In this document: positions 17,992 to 26,384 of the stretch, piece by piece
Layout of the letters: the number at the start of each line of letters is the position of its first letter
Numbering within the stretch: position 1 is the stretch's first letter
From: CAYRUP01 sp964489265
GTDB taxonomy: Bacteria > Pseudomonadota > Gammaproteobacteria > DSM-16500
DNA: 64,000 nucleotides
Reading direction: 5' to 3'
NCBI GenBank assembly: GCA_964489265.1
Contig: CAZAXX010000003.1
Span: 1 to 64,000 of the forward strand
Translations under genes and position numbers: made by a program
The notes under the pieces: generated by a model
What the model saw: the letters and a program-made list of their open reading frames with translations, nothing else
Databases searched by the model: none
Told to the model about the DNA's origin: nothing

Positions 17992-18537
17992 TTTTTTATT
18001 ACCAAATAACGCCGCCGCCCGTTTCTTGATTTGAGCCATCGTCACATCTTCAACGTGTGTTGCGATATACCAGTGATAACCGAAAGGATCTTCTACACCA
18101 CCACTACGATCACCATAAAACTGATTTTCCACTGGTCGAATTAATTTCGCACCTGCGGCAACAGCACGTTTAATCATTGCATCGACATTTTTAACGTAGA
18201 GATAAATACTCACAGGTGAACCGCCCAATTCTTTTGGACTCACCATCTTTGACTCAGGACATCCATCACTTAACATGATTTTAGAATCACCGACGGTTAA
18301 TTCTGCGTAACCAATTTTCCCGTTATGCTCCATGCAAATTTTAGCTTTTGCGCCAAATGCTTTTTTATAAAATTCAATTGCACGTTTCGCACCCGTGATA
18401 ATTAAGTAGGGAGTAATCGTGTGATAGCCTTTTGGAATAGGCGCTACTTTTTTAGTTTTTCGTTTAACTGATTTTTTCGTTACAACTTTCCTTGCTGCAG
18501 ATATTTTTTTCTTAGCTTTTGCTTTTGCCTTTGCCAT
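17989..18537 (-). CDS. VOC-superfamily (glyoxalase/PhnB-like) protein with lysine-rich N-terminal tail
   Basis: The protein has 182 residues from the ATG at 18537, which has a good ribosome site (AAGGAAAGCAATC); a TTG further upstream is rejected. Residues 1-36 are a strongly basic Ala/Lys-rich tail (MAKAKAKAKKK, KKSVKRKTKK). The rest resembles PhnB/YdcJ-type vicinal-oxygen-chelate proteins: YHTITPYLIITGAKRAIEFY, FYGDRSGGVEDPFGYHWYIATH. VOC proteins bind a metal and act on small molecules or confer resistance; the specific reaction is unknown. The basic tail resembles histone H1-like or AlgP-type tails and may bind nucleic acid or polyanions, which is unusual for this fold. It lies 36 bases downstream of the FAD-protein gene and may be cotranscribed. 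Confidence 0.85.
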   Translation of the reverse strand: MAKAKAKAKKKISAARKVVTKKSVKRKTKKVAPIPKGYHTITPYLIITGAKRAIEFYKKAFGAKAKICMEHNGKIGYAELTVGDSKIMLSDGCPESKMVSPKELGGSPVSIYLYVKNVDAMIKRAVAAGAKLIRPVENQFYGDRSGGVEDPFGYHWYIATHVEDVTMAQIKKRAAALFGNKK

Positions 18538-18573
18538 GATTGCTTTCCTTAAATTAAAGGATGATTCTAGCAA

Positions 18574-20070
18574 TTAGACCTCTGAACGACAACCTCTTGG
18601 TCGTACAGGAGCTGGTTTTTCTTCAATAACAGTTGTTCTTGGTTGAGGTTCTACACGAGGCAGCGAATAAAAAGTATGTACGCTTTTATAAATACTTTCT
18701 GGTTGTTCTGGAGCGATACCAAAACGCTTTTTAAAATCGTTATCAATTATTTTTTTTACATAATCTATTACACTCGCTACATTTTCAAAACTCAGGGCAG
18801 ATGTGGCATGCAGCGTATTGTTATTTCCCTGTTCTTCTTCTAAATTAAGGCCTGCTGTAAATGGCATGCGCGTGTTATAGTTTTTCCAGACTTTCGTCGC
18901 TTTGATTGTCACGTTACCAAAATTTAATGCTCGCAAATCATCTAATAATGTTTGTCTGCCAGGTGAACCTTCAGCTAGGCTAAACGTATTATCATCTTCG
19001 TGTACATTCATAAAAACCGTGCATAATCGTGTGTTCGTATCGCTACTTTGACTTTCATTCGTGCTAATAAAAGCAACATGACCAAAACCTTCTGGTTCTA
19101 ATGCAGAAGGGACAAACACTTGTTCCGGTGGATATTCCATTTCACAAATAGCGACTGGATAACGAGAGGATTGCACATCCATACATTTTTGTTCTGTTTC
19201 TGTTAAATCTAATCCCATGGTTCCCCATGCTTGAGGTGGTGTTGCCAAAATCAATAAATTCGCTGTTAACTCAACAGGCATGCCGGGATTTTCTTTATTG
19301 ACATAAGTTACACTGACACTGTCTCTTCGACTGCGATCAATACGTGTAATTTTAACTTTTTTTCTGACGTCTAAATCTTCTGCCATCGCTTCAACGACTT
19401 GCTGATAACCACCATGCATGCGAATGATATAGTTGCCAGGATTTCGATTCACGAACGGCGCAAATTGCGTGTTATATTTTAAATAAGTCAACATTCTAAA
19501 GTAATGATTCTTGTTTAAGTCGCCATAACCCATGCCAGTAAACCACGGTTTAAACATAGAATGTAATGCAGTTAAATTATGTTGTTTTGAAAATTCAGCA
19601 ACAGAAACATCACCTACTCTTCTCAAATCAGCAGTCGTCATCTGACTATGCGTAAAAGCCAATCGCGAAAACTTGAGTGCCTGATAGCCGAATTGTGCTT
19701 GGTGTTTCACAATGTCGCAAAAAGAAGGTCGGGCAGTGCCATATGTCATTTGATTTAGACAGGCTTTTTCGATTGGTAATACGTTTTCGACGGGGATTGC
19801 ATATTTCGTTACATATTGAAGCACTGGATTGCTAATGCTTGCAATAATGCCGCCCATATCAATACCGGTTGCAGGATCTGTTTTTAACATACCTCCCAAA
19901 CGTCTATTTTTTTCGAGAATAGTAATGTTTTTTGGCGGCACACCTTTTGCAATACAAGCATGGGCAGCAGTAACACCACCTATACCACCGCCGACTATAA
20001 TGACTGAGAAGTTTGCCAATTGACTGTTATTAGAAGTTGGTAAAGTTTTACTATCACGCTTACTAAACAT
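18574..20070 (-). CDS. FAD-dependent amine-oxidase-like oxidoreductase
   Basis: The protein has 498 residues. A dinucleotide-binding Rossmann motif VIIVGGGIGGVTAA starts near residue 23, with the following acidic turn ILEKNRRLGGM typical of FAD-containing amine oxidase/protoporphyrinogen-oxidase-like enzymes. A second FAD-contact segment, ANLLILATPPQAWG, lies near 275. No signal peptide is seen, so it is predicted cytoplasmic. The ATG is preceded by AAAGGATC. The C-terminus is Pro/Arg-rich (PAPVRPRGC). Substrate cannot be assigned; the neighbours (VOC protein, secreted hydrolase) give no pathway. The minus-strand order suggests cotranscription with the VOC gene. Confidence 0.8.
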   Translation of the reverse strand: MFSKRDSKTLPTSNNSQLANFSVIIVGGGIGGVTAAHACIAKGVPPKNITILEKNRRLGGMLKTDPATGIDMGGIIASISNPVLQYVTKYAIPVENVLPIEKACLNQMTYGTARPSFCDIVKHQAQFGYQALKFSRLAFTHSQMTTADLRRVGDVSVAEFSKQHNLTALHSMFKPWFTGMGYGDLNKNHYFRMLTYLKYNTQFAPFVNRNPGNYIIRMHGGYQQVVEAMAEDLDVRKKVKITRIDRSRRDSVSVTYVNKENPGMPVELTANLLILATPPQAWGTMGLDLTETEQKCMDVQSSRYPVAICEMEYPPEQVFVPSALEPEGFGHVAFISTNESQSSDTNTRLCTVFMNVHEDDNTFSLAEGSPGRQTLLDDLRALNFGNVTIKATKVWKNYNTRMPFTAGLNLEEEQGNNNTLHATSALSFENVASVIDYVKKIIDNDFKKRFGIAPEQPESIYKSVHTFYSLPRVEPQPRTTVIEEKPAPVRPRGCRSEV

Positions 20071-20119
20071 TTACAGATCCTTTCGAAATAAAAGTAGTGC
20101 ATGATAGCAAAACTATCTA

Positions 20120-21055
20120 TTATTTTCTTGGGGTTAATGCATTCGGAATGAGTGTCACCGTTTCAGCAATAGGTCCGTGATCCGTGATCGTTTCGCCAGG
20201 ATGATAATTTATTTGAGCTGAGTTCATTGCATTATCAAGAATTGAATCCGGCTGTTGTGAATAAACACCCCATGCAGCTGGTTTACCTGTTTTATCAACT
20301 AAGGTATCTACATTATCAAGCAACACTTTAAAGCTAGTCGTATTATAATCACCAGCCATCACAACTGTTGGTGTGATGTTAGGATAAAATATTCCAACTT
20401 GTTGCACTAATTTATTTACAATACTAGCCACTTGCTGTTGCTGATTTGCCTGATCTTGTAATGTGTTCAAGGCATTGTGTGTTGATGTCAAAATAACGAT
20501 GTTATTTGGATTCGCAATTTCCTGGAAAATTCCCCATGTAATAATTCGCGCGTAATTATCATGTCCGGTAATCAATTGACAAGTTAAGCTGTTCAGACTG
20601 GTATATTTGTCACAACGCAAATTAGCAATGACTGATAAATTATTTTCAATGGTTGGATACTGTGAAATGAGCATCCAGCGTGTTTTATTGTAAATAATAG
20701 AATTCGTTTCAGCAGGCGAATTAGCGCCTCCTCTGGCACGACCATATTGCTCAAATAAAACGGGTGGTTTGAGGGCATTCAACGCACGAATAAAATCACT
20801 CTGGGTATTACCAAAATTTTCTTGGGTGGCAATAAAATCAGGAATGTTAGTATCTTCCGCGATTTTGTTTTGATTTAAAAAATTAGTATAGGCAGCTTGC
20901 ATAGGATGCTGATGACTCCAGCCTTCCATATTAAAACTCCACACTCTGATTGAGCTGGGATTTATGCTTGCATAAAGTGATGTGCTAAGCATGCTGGTGA
21001 TAAGAATAAAATTGAAAACAATGACTTTCAAAAACTGATATTTCTGTTTCATCAT
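20120..21055 (-). CDS. Secreted endonuclease/exonuclease/phosphatase (DNase I-like) family protein
   Basis: The protein has 311 residues with an N-terminal signal peptide (hydrophobic stretch about 9-24, cleavage likely after SLYA). EEP-superfamily landmarks appear in order: VWSFNMEGW (metal/Asn site), FIATQENFG (metal-binding Glu), STHN, MAGDYN (Asp/Asn pair) and the C-terminal DHGP (catalytic His). Members cleave DNA, phosphoinositides, sphingomyelin or other phosphodiesters, so a secreted nuclease or lipid phosphodiesterase is possible. The ATG follows GAGGAAAAG. A CDKY...SLTC segment could form a disulfide. The leader peptide and single gene suggest release to the periplasm or beyond. Confidence 0.85.
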   Translation of the reverse strand: MMKQKYQFLKVIVFNFILITSMLSTSLYASINPSSIRVWSFNMEGWSHQHPMQAAYTNFLNQNKIAEDTNIPDFIATQENFGNTQSDFIRALNALKPPVLFEQYGRARGGANSPAETNSIIYNKTRWMLISQYPTIENNLSVIANLRCDKYTSLNSLTCQLITGHDNYARIITWGIFQEIANPNNIVILTSTHNALNTLQDQANQQQQVASIVNKLVQQVGIFYPNITPTVVMAGDYNTTSFKVLLDNVDTLVDKTGKPAAWGVYSQQPDSILDNAMNSAQINYHPGETITDHGPIAETVTLIPNALTPRK

Positions 21056-21221
21056 CTTTTCCTCGTTTTATTAGAGGACTATTTTAAATTCAATAGAAAT
21101 AATTCGCAAATACGTGACTTACCAGATTGCTGCTTTTTATAGGTCATTTCATATGGTTATCAAGAAAAAAATATTTTTTGTGTTACACTAACCAACACAA
21201 AATAGCTAGCAGGGACAAATC

Positions 21222-21815
21222 ATGTGGAATGAATTAAACCTTATTATTAACAACAGTTTGTTTTACTTAAAACCATGGTCAATTGTAATAGGGATTCTTT
21301 GGTGTATTAATATTTTTAATTGGATCATTGGTTCACCACTCAATCGTTTTGGGATTTATCCACGAAAATTATCTGGATTAATTGGAATTATTTTTTCGCC
21401 GATTTTGCATCAGGATTTTAAGCATTTACTTTTTAATTCGATTCCTTTATTTGTGTTAGGCCTCGTGCTGTTAGTACGCGAAGGCACGCTTAATTTTTAT
21501 TGGATCACATTAGTGATTGTTGTCGTAAGTGGTTTATGTGTTTGGTTGTTAGGTCGTAAAGGAATACACATTGGTGCAAGTAGTTTGATTTCAGGATACT
21601 TCGGTTTTATTTTAATAACCGCGTACACTAAACCCAGCATTATCACGATTATCCCTGCATTTGCTGCATTATATTATTTCGGTGGTATTTTAGCGGGACT
21701 CGTACCGAGTGAAAAGAAAACGTCTTTCGAAGGACATATTTTTGGATTTTTAAGCGGTATACTTTGTGCGTATATTCCAAATGAATTATTACTGTTTATT
21801 CACACGACTTCCTAA
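21222..21815 (+). CDS. Rhomboid-family intramembrane serine protease
   Basis: This 197-residue protein has about six membrane helices. The rhomboid hallmarks are HQDFKHLLFN at 63-72 (HxxxxHxxxN), the serine motif GASS at 118-121 with predicted nucleophile Ser120, and EGHIFGF with catalytic His172. The usual GxSG here reads GASS, a tolerated variation in some members. Rhomboids cleave transmembrane segments of client proteins; the substrate is unknown. The ATG follows AGGGACAAATC. The gene is alone on the plus strand and ends at a strong hairpin. Confidence 0.88.
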   Translation: MWNELNLIINNSLFYLKPWSIVIGILWCINIFNWIIGSPLNRFGIYPRKLSGLIGIIFSPILHQDFKHLLFNSIPLFVLGLVLLVREGTLNFYWITLVIVVVSGLCVWLLGRKGIHIGASSLISGYFGFILITAYTKPSIITIIPAFAALYYFGGILAGLVPSEKKTSFEGHIFGFLSGILCAYIPNELLLFIHTTS

Positions 21816-21825
21816 AACTAAAAAT

Positions 21826-21856
21826 CAGTGTAGGCCGCGAAACCTACACTGACTTT
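21826..21856. terminator. Intrinsic terminator between convergent genes
   Basis: CAGTGTAGG and CCTACACTG form a perfect 9-bp stem around CCGCGAAA, followed on the plus strand by ACTTTTAT and flanked on the other side by an A-rich run. It lies between the rhomboid gene and the convergent lipoprotein gene and can stop transcription from both sides. Confidence 0.8.
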
Positions 21857-21862
21857 TATCGA

Positions 21863-22318
21863 TTAATGAACTTGTTGCCACATGCCATTTGTCATACGGC
21901 ACATAATACCTGTTGTTTTAACTGTTTTACCGTGATGTTTGCTGTATGCAGCAAAGTGACGGCAATTTGGATTGCCTTGATAGGTCATCATACCGCTGGT
22001 TGGAACGACCTTATACCACATGCCAGTTTTGCTGTTTTGCCAGCTAACTGGTTGATTGACGGACGTATCGTTCATCGCTGTGGCAACATGTGCGCTGTCG
22101 CTGCTATCCATGGAATGGCCAATAACGCCACCAATTACAGCACCCACTACTGCACCAGCCGCAATAGCCCAACCGCCGCCTATAGAGCCTGCCAGGCCGC
22201 CTACAACGGCACCTGTGCCAGCCCCTACCAACGTGTTTTCTTGACGCGTATTCGTAGAGCATGCCGTTAAGCTAACAACCACAGCGGCAATGGCTACCTT
22301 CGTGAATATGTTATTCAT
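21863..22318 (-). CDS. Glycine-zipper (17-kDa surface antigen-like) outer-membrane lipoprotein
   Basis: The protein has 151 residues from the ATG at 22318, with ribosome site AGAGGAT eight bases upstream. A lipoprotein signal ends in the lipobox LTAC at about residue 20. A glycine-zipper double helix (about 30-70, GAGTGAVVGGLAGS ... GAVVGAVIGGVIGHS) is followed by a C-terminal domain with WQNSKTGMWYKVVP and a C...C pair (CRHFAAYS, GIMCRM), as in Rickettsia 17-kDa antigen/SlyB-type proteins. Such proteins sit in the outer membrane and stabilise the envelope. It is transcribed alone. Confidence 0.85.
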   Translation of the reverse strand: MNNIFTKVAIAAVVVSLTACSTNTRQENTLVGAGTGAVVGGLAGSIGGGWAIAAGAVVGAVIGGVIGHSMDSSDSAHVATAMNDTSVNQPVSWQNSKTGMWYKVVPTSGMMTYQGNPNCRHFAAYSKHHGKTVKTTGIMCRMTNGMWQQVH

Positions 22319-22429
22319 AATGGCTAATCCTCTGAAGTTAAAAGACATTCGCTAAATAGTATCGTGGTAACAACTATGATAAGTTAAATCCTTTTAAAAC
22401 ATCATTAGGAGTAACCCCTTAAGGTGTAG

Positions 22430-22453
22430 GGGCGGACCTATGTGTCCGCCCGA
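22430..22453. repeat. Short GC-rich palindrome
   Basis: GGGCGGAC and GTCCGCCC pair around a few bases, forming a GC-rich hairpin in an otherwise AT-rich gap. It lies just upstream of the small membrane-protein gene and resembles the short intergenic palindromes common in bacterial genomes. Only one copy was seen here. Confidence 0.55.
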
Positions 22454-22475
22454 GGATATAACAAGGAGGATTATC

Positions 22476-22610
22476 ATGTTTAAAAAAGCACCGCTCTGGA
22501 AATGGATTGTGATAATAATTTTAGTGATAGCTATGCCATTATTTTTTTCTTATTATCGAGGTATACAGACAAATTTAGCGATTCAAAAAACGGATGTTAA
22601 AAATCCTTAA
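22476..22610 (+). CDS. Small single-pass membrane protein (44 aa), unknown function
   Basis: A 44-residue frame begins with ATG after a near-perfect ribosome site, AAGGAGG. It encodes a basic N-terminus (MFKKAPLWKW), one hydrophobic helix (IVIIILVIAMPLFF) and a soluble tail of about 18 residues (YYRGIQTNLAIQKTD). The stop lies 10 bases before the start of the next lipoprotein gene, and the two share an AAGGAG-spaced junction, so they are probably one operon. I do not recognise a family. The strong ribosome site and membrane-protein composition support it as real. Confidence 0.65.
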   Translation: MFKKAPLWKWIVIIILVIAMPLFFSYYRGIQTNLAIQKTDVKNP

Positions 22611-22620
22611 GGAGTTAAGT

Positions 22621-23289
22621 ATGTCATCAGTACCGTTTCGTCGCAGTATTATGCTATTTCTCATTCCATTGTTGGCTAGTTGCGGCAATCCCTACTCGTT
22701 TGGTCCAACTAAATATGGCAGTTCCGATCATTTAGAATTTCAGGACAGAACACGCGGTGGCTTGATGGGTGATGGTGCAATTGCATTACTTGATCGAGGC
22801 ACAGAAAGTGTTTTAGTTGGTTGGGAACATTTTAATGACGGTTCACGCACGCATAATCATATTTATCGGGGCGGCGTTAAATTTAATGTCGGTTTGTTAA
22901 GTGAGCCACCACCCAAAACGATTACGAAAGCCACGTTAAATTTCACAATTGAAACGGGTGCGAAATCCGGCGGTGGATTTATTGCATCGTGTGCAAAACA
23001 ATTATTAGTTGCAACGACAGATTGGCATGGCATTCCGGAAGTTGATATTGATAAAGCGGATGACACATTTCCTGGTACGTTAATTTCTGCTGATTTACCG
23101 GATTCGTTGCTGGGTGCCAAAGTGAGTGTTGATGTAACTAATGTCGTGAAAAATTGGGTTTCGGGAAAAGTACCTAACAATGGATTTGTGTTTGCAGCAG
23201 CGCAAGAGAAAAAAGGTGTTATTCCTGATAATGAAAAATGTTGGACTATATTGGGAAATGTGACGCTTAAGGTTGATTATACAAAATGA
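22621..23289 (+). CDS. Lipoprotein with a DNRLRE-like beta-sandwich domain
   Basis: The protein has 222 residues from the ATG at 22621, directly after AAGGAGTTAAGT; an upstream in-frame ATG inside the preceding gene is rejected. A lipoprotein signal ends LLASC (about residue 20). The remainder shows a DNRLRE/carbohydrate-binding-like pattern: GTESVLVGWEHF, ITKATLNFTI, then VDVTNVVKNWVSGKVPNNGFV near the C-terminus. In known proteins this domain type decorates cell-surface or wall-associated proteins. Two cysteines (SCAKQ, EKCW) may form a disulfide. It is probably coexpressed with the 44-residue membrane protein, and its end is nine bases from the convergent coiled-coil gene. Confidence 0.7.
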   Translation: MSSVPFRRSIMLFLIPLLASCGNPYSFGPTKYGSSDHLEFQDRTRGGLMGDGAIALLDRGTESVLVGWEHFNDGSRTHNHIYRGGVKFNVGLLSEPPPKTITKATLNFTIETGAKSGGGFIASCAKQLLVATTDWHGIPEVDIDKADDTFPGTLISADLPDSLLGAKVSVDVTNVVKNWVSGKVPNNGFVFAAAQEKKGVIPDNEKCWTILGNVTLKVDYTK

Positions 23290-23298
23290 TGTTGCAAA

Positions 23299-25326
23299 TT
23301 ATCTAGGTCTTGCTTTTGGTGTAGTAGGAACAGGTGTGGGTTCCGTTATGTTGCTGGCTCGCTCTGGTATATCGACTCGCAACGGTTTTTTTACTTCATC
23401 AGGAGCTGCCTGCGGGGTGTTAGCAGCAGCGCTTTTACCTAAGGTTTCTGCAGCTTTTGTAGGATTCATCCCTTGATGTATCGCTGCAGTACTACTCGGT
23501 CTGGTAGAAACAGAAGCATCTGAATCATCATTACTAGGAGACCCCAAACCACTTACACTAGTAGGGGACATCAAATCTGATTCTGATTCTCTAGACATCA
23601 CACTTAATCTACTCAGGCTAGATCTAGACTCACGTTCTTGTTTTGCGTCCTGTAATTCTAGTATTTTAAGTTCTAACTTCGTTCGTTCTATCATTTTATC
23701 TTCTAAGAGCTGTCTTTGTTCTTCTAGTGAGGCCAGCCTTTTTTCTTCTAGTTCTGGATTCTCCACCGACTTCGACCTTTCATTCTCTAATTCGCTCATT
23801 GTCGCGATCATGTCATCCATTTTATCCATTTGTTCCAATTTGCTTTGCATTTTTTCCAATTTGTTTTGTATAACTATCAATTCTTCCTTGTCTCTTACTA
23901 TGGTATTTGCAGCAACAGCGTGTGCAATTATACCTCCAGTAAGAGTCGCATACTTGTGTTGTGGGCTGCCAATGGCATGTCTGGCTCGTTCTTTTTTTAT
24001 TTCGCTTATCCTATTTAGCCCTAACTCAACGAAGGACGACAGCTGTCTTGACACTGTTTTTGATTTCTTGTGCGCTAAACTTTTTTTTCGTTCCAAATCA
24101 GGTTCATTCTTTGCTTTCTCCTCCAATACATTACCTGTTGTAGTTAATACAAAAGCACTCCTTTTTTCGTCCGGCGTTAAAGGAATATAGAGTTGATGTG
24201 CTCCACCCGGCGTGATAATCGGTGTTTCTTGATGTGACCAATCATCTGCTATAGGTCCTGCAAAACTATCATAATATTCTAGGTCTTTCGTAGTTACATA
24301 AGTTCTTACTGTTTTTGTAGAAGGTCCCGTGCCTATGAGACCACTTACTACAGTACCAGTTGATGCATTTGCAACTCCCAATAGAGGAGCCTCTGTAGGT
24401 GTCAATGCCCAATAGTCTCCTATTCTAGAACGCTCGCTTCCACCCTTTGAATCTGCTTGTATTTGATAAAGTACAGTACCTGCGGGTAGTCTCTTTTTCT
24501 CATTCGGTTTTGATAAATCTATTCCACCCACTAATTGAACGGCTTTACTAAACTGATCCTCTGGCTTATTTGGGAAGCCAACCATTTCGATTTTAGCTAA
24601 GGCAAAATCGGATGCATTCTTGGCACTTTGAGTAAGACCAATAAGTTTATCTTGATATTTGCCATATAATTTCAGATCAGCCTCAGACAATTGTTCCTTT
24701 TTTTCAAGTAGCAGTTTAAATGTGTTATCTGTTAAACATAAATTCATCACTTCTACTTGATAGAGAAACTTAAATTCCGCTAACTCTTCACCCTTTAGTG
24801 AACCTATCATTGGATTATCAGTTATGTCTGGAAATTTAAATGATTGAACCAAAACTTTAAACGCGGTAACTCTACTTGATAAATCTTCCTCTTTCTCTTT
24901 CAGTTCCGCCTCTACCGCTGCCATTAGTTCAGGACTATCCAGCTTGTCTTGAATTTCTTGTTTAAGGTCGTCACTTATCCTTGGTTGCTTTAATTGTTTT
25001 TCAAGTTGTTCAGGCGTTTCCTTCCTAAGCTCTATAGCTCTTGCATTGAGTTTTACAACATCAACGATATCCTGCAAAGCTTGCTTATCTTCTTCAGTAG
25101 TCAATCTCGCAGCGATAGCGTCATCAGGTAAAGCTCTTTTTGCAACAGCTGTGAATTTTACTCCAGGATATGCTTTAGCAATTAATTCATCCTTCAGTTG
25201 AAATCTGTAGGCCTTCGATTTAATCTTCTGACCTATTCTCAATTCCAAAAAATGATCATAAGAAAAACCCGGAACAGGTTCATTTGGTTGAGCTTTAGTT
25301 TCTTCTGAGTCGCGAGAAGCTGACAT
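23299..25326 (-). CDS. Large cytosolic-type coiled-coil protein, unknown function (effector candidate)
   Basis: The protein has 675 residues from the ATG at 25326 (ribosome site GAGGAG, eight bases); a GTG two codons upstream is too close to that site. It has no signal peptide and no membrane helix. It is highly charged: helical N-terminal half (about 60-260), a central mixed region (about 265-400, e.g. RLPAGTVLYQIQ and GGAHQLYIPLTPDEKR), then a long coiled coil (about 470-575, LEKMQSKLEQMDKMDD and similar heptads). The tail is Ser/Pro-rich and looks disordered (SVSGLGSPSNDD, TPVPTTPKARPR). I recognise no family. The architecture resembles secreted effectors of Legionella-like bacteria, but no secretion signal can be proved by eye. 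Confidence 0.6.
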   Translation of the reverse strand: MSASRDSEETKAQPNEPVPGFSYDHFLELRIGQKIKSKAYRFQLKDELIAKAYPGVKFTAVAKRALPDDAIAARLTTEEDKQALQDIVDVVKLNARAIELRKETPEQLEKQLKQPRISDDLKQEIQDKLDSPELMAAVEAELKEKEEDLSSRVTAFKVLVQSFKFPDITDNPMIGSLKGEELAEFKFLYQVEVMNLCLTDNTFKLLLEKKEQLSEADLKLYGKYQDKLIGLTQSAKNASDFALAKIEMVGFPNKPEDQFSKAVQLVGGIDLSKPNEKKRLPAGTVLYQIQADSKGGSERSRIGDYWALTPTEAPLLGVANASTGTVVSGLIGTGPSTKTVRTYVTTKDLEYYDSFAGPIADDWSHQETPIITPGGAHQLYIPLTPDEKRSAFVLTTTGNVLEEKAKNEPDLERKKSLAHKKSKTVSRQLSSFVELGLNRISEIKKERARHAIGSPQHKYATLTGGIIAHAVAANTIVRDKEELIVIQNKLEKMQSKLEQMDKMDDMIATMSELENERSKSVENPELEEKRLASLEEQRQLLEDKMIERTKLELKILELQDAKQERESRSSLSRLSVMSRESESDLMSPTSVSGLGSPSNDDSDASVSTRPSSTAAIHQGMNPTKAAETLGKSAAANTPQAAPDEVKKPLRVDIPERASNITEPTPVPTTPKARPR

Positions 25327-25522
25327 AAACACATCTCCTCATACGTACTTTTTTGCAAAAGTCTTACTTCTAACTATAGCATCTGAGCACATCTTATTCT
25401 GAACCTGGGAGAAAAATCGCTATAAATGAATTAACCTATTGATTATACTGGATAAAAATAGCTTTAAAAGTGCAGCCATAAATATTTGTTTGCAAACTTA
25501 TTTTATTAACTTATTGATTTTA

Positions 25523-26071
25523 TTATAAATTATATTTCACGGGATTTTCAGGACACGCTTTAAATCCACATTCAAAATAAATCGTCACGACGTTTAAACT
25601 AAGCAATAAAACAGTAATCGCAAATAACCCATTTCCAATCACACCCAATTTTGTTTTTCGTTTTGTGTATTGTCGGTCAACACTCAACATGAATGTTGTT
25701 GATGTCAGCACTAGCATTGCAATGATGAATGACCATGTATAGAGATGAAAACCAAACACAGGGTCACCATATGCGCCAGTTCCTGGCACGACATGTAATG
25801 CAATTTGTCTCAGTGCAACAAAGCTCGTGTAGAGTGCACTTAAAATCACAACTGCATAATGACTCGGTCTAAAACCAAAACGTAAATTTAATAAAAATCC
25901 TAGTGCAATGCCAAAAAACCCTAAGCGTTGATACAAACATAATGGGCATGGTAATTCGTGATAAATAATTTGAAATGCAAACGCTAATAACAAGATGGTA
26001 ACGATACCGGTTAATTCAACGACGTTGCAAAAGATGTCGAGTTTGTTAATCACGGTGTTGACTGTTTTCAT
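25523..26071 (-). CDS. DsbB-like disulfide bond formation protein
   Basis: The protein has 182 residues from the ATG at 26071 (ribosome site GAGGAAAACGCC). Four membrane helices are predicted. The redox motif CPLC is at 42-45 within the DsbB signature PCPLCLYQR, which binds quinone. The second cysteine pair is not in the central loop as in E. coli DsbB but at the C-terminus (Cys168 and Cys173, ECGFKACPENP). DsbB reoxidises a periplasmic dithiol oxidase and feeds electrons to quinone. It is preceded by a 51-residue DUF5993-like membrane protein in the same orientation, with a 10-base gap, a pairing I recall from other genomes. No DsbA is in the window. Confidence 0.85.
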   Translation of the reverse strand: MKTVNTVINKLDIFCNVVELTGIVTILLLAFAFQIIYHELPCPLCLYQRLGFFGIALGFLLNLRFGFRPSHYAVVILSALYTSFVALRQIALHVVPGTGAYGDPVFGFHLYTWSFIIAMLVLTSTTFMLSVDRQYTKRKTKLGVIGNGLFAITVLLLSLNVVTIYFECGFKACPENPVKYNL

Positions 26072-26081
26072 GGCGTTTTCC

Positions 26082-26237
26082 TCACAGATCAATCGTAAGA
26101 TGTGTTGTGATATCTGAATAAAAGAAAATAGCTGCGAAAATTAATGTGATGCCTAAACAGATGAATACGCTGCGACGCTGACCGATCCAGGCCAATATGA
26201 CAGCTAATAACATTAGAAGAAAAAGTAGTAGCATCAT
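26082..26237 (-). CDS. DUF5993-like small membrane protein paired with DsbB
   Basis: A 51-residue frame begins with ATG-ATG after GGAGTAATACAAGC. It has a first hydrophobic helix (LLLFLLMLLAVILAW), a short basic turn (IGQRRS) and a second hydrophobic helix (VFICLGITLIFAAIFFY), giving a two-helix hairpin. Its stop is 10 bases before the dsbB start. Tiny two-helix proteins next to this DsbB type are annotated as DUF5993; I assign it by size, topology and position. Function is unknown, presumably assisting the oxidase. Confidence 0.65.
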   Translation of the reverse strand: MMLLLFLLMLLAVILAWIGQRRSVFICLGITLIFAAIFFYSDITTHLTIDL

Positions 26238-26259
26238 GCTTGTATTACTCCGTCGGAGA

Positions 26260-26330
26260 TGTCATTCCCGCGTAGGCGGGAATCTATTAATCCAATATCA
26301 TAGTAGATTCCCGCCTCCGCGGGAATGACA
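26260..26330. repeat. Large palindromic element, family B
   Basis: Outer arms TGTCATTCCCGCG and CGCGGGAATGACA and inner arms GGCGGGAATCTA and TAGATTCCCGCC (the whole about 71 bp) fold into one long hairpin. The outer arms match the short element at 7996-8023. It fills most of the gap between the aminotransferase and the DUF5993-like gene. Confidence 0.8.
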
Positions 26331-26384
26331 TAACCGCGGGAACGACTGATATCGCGAAATGACATGTTAATGGAAATAACAATG

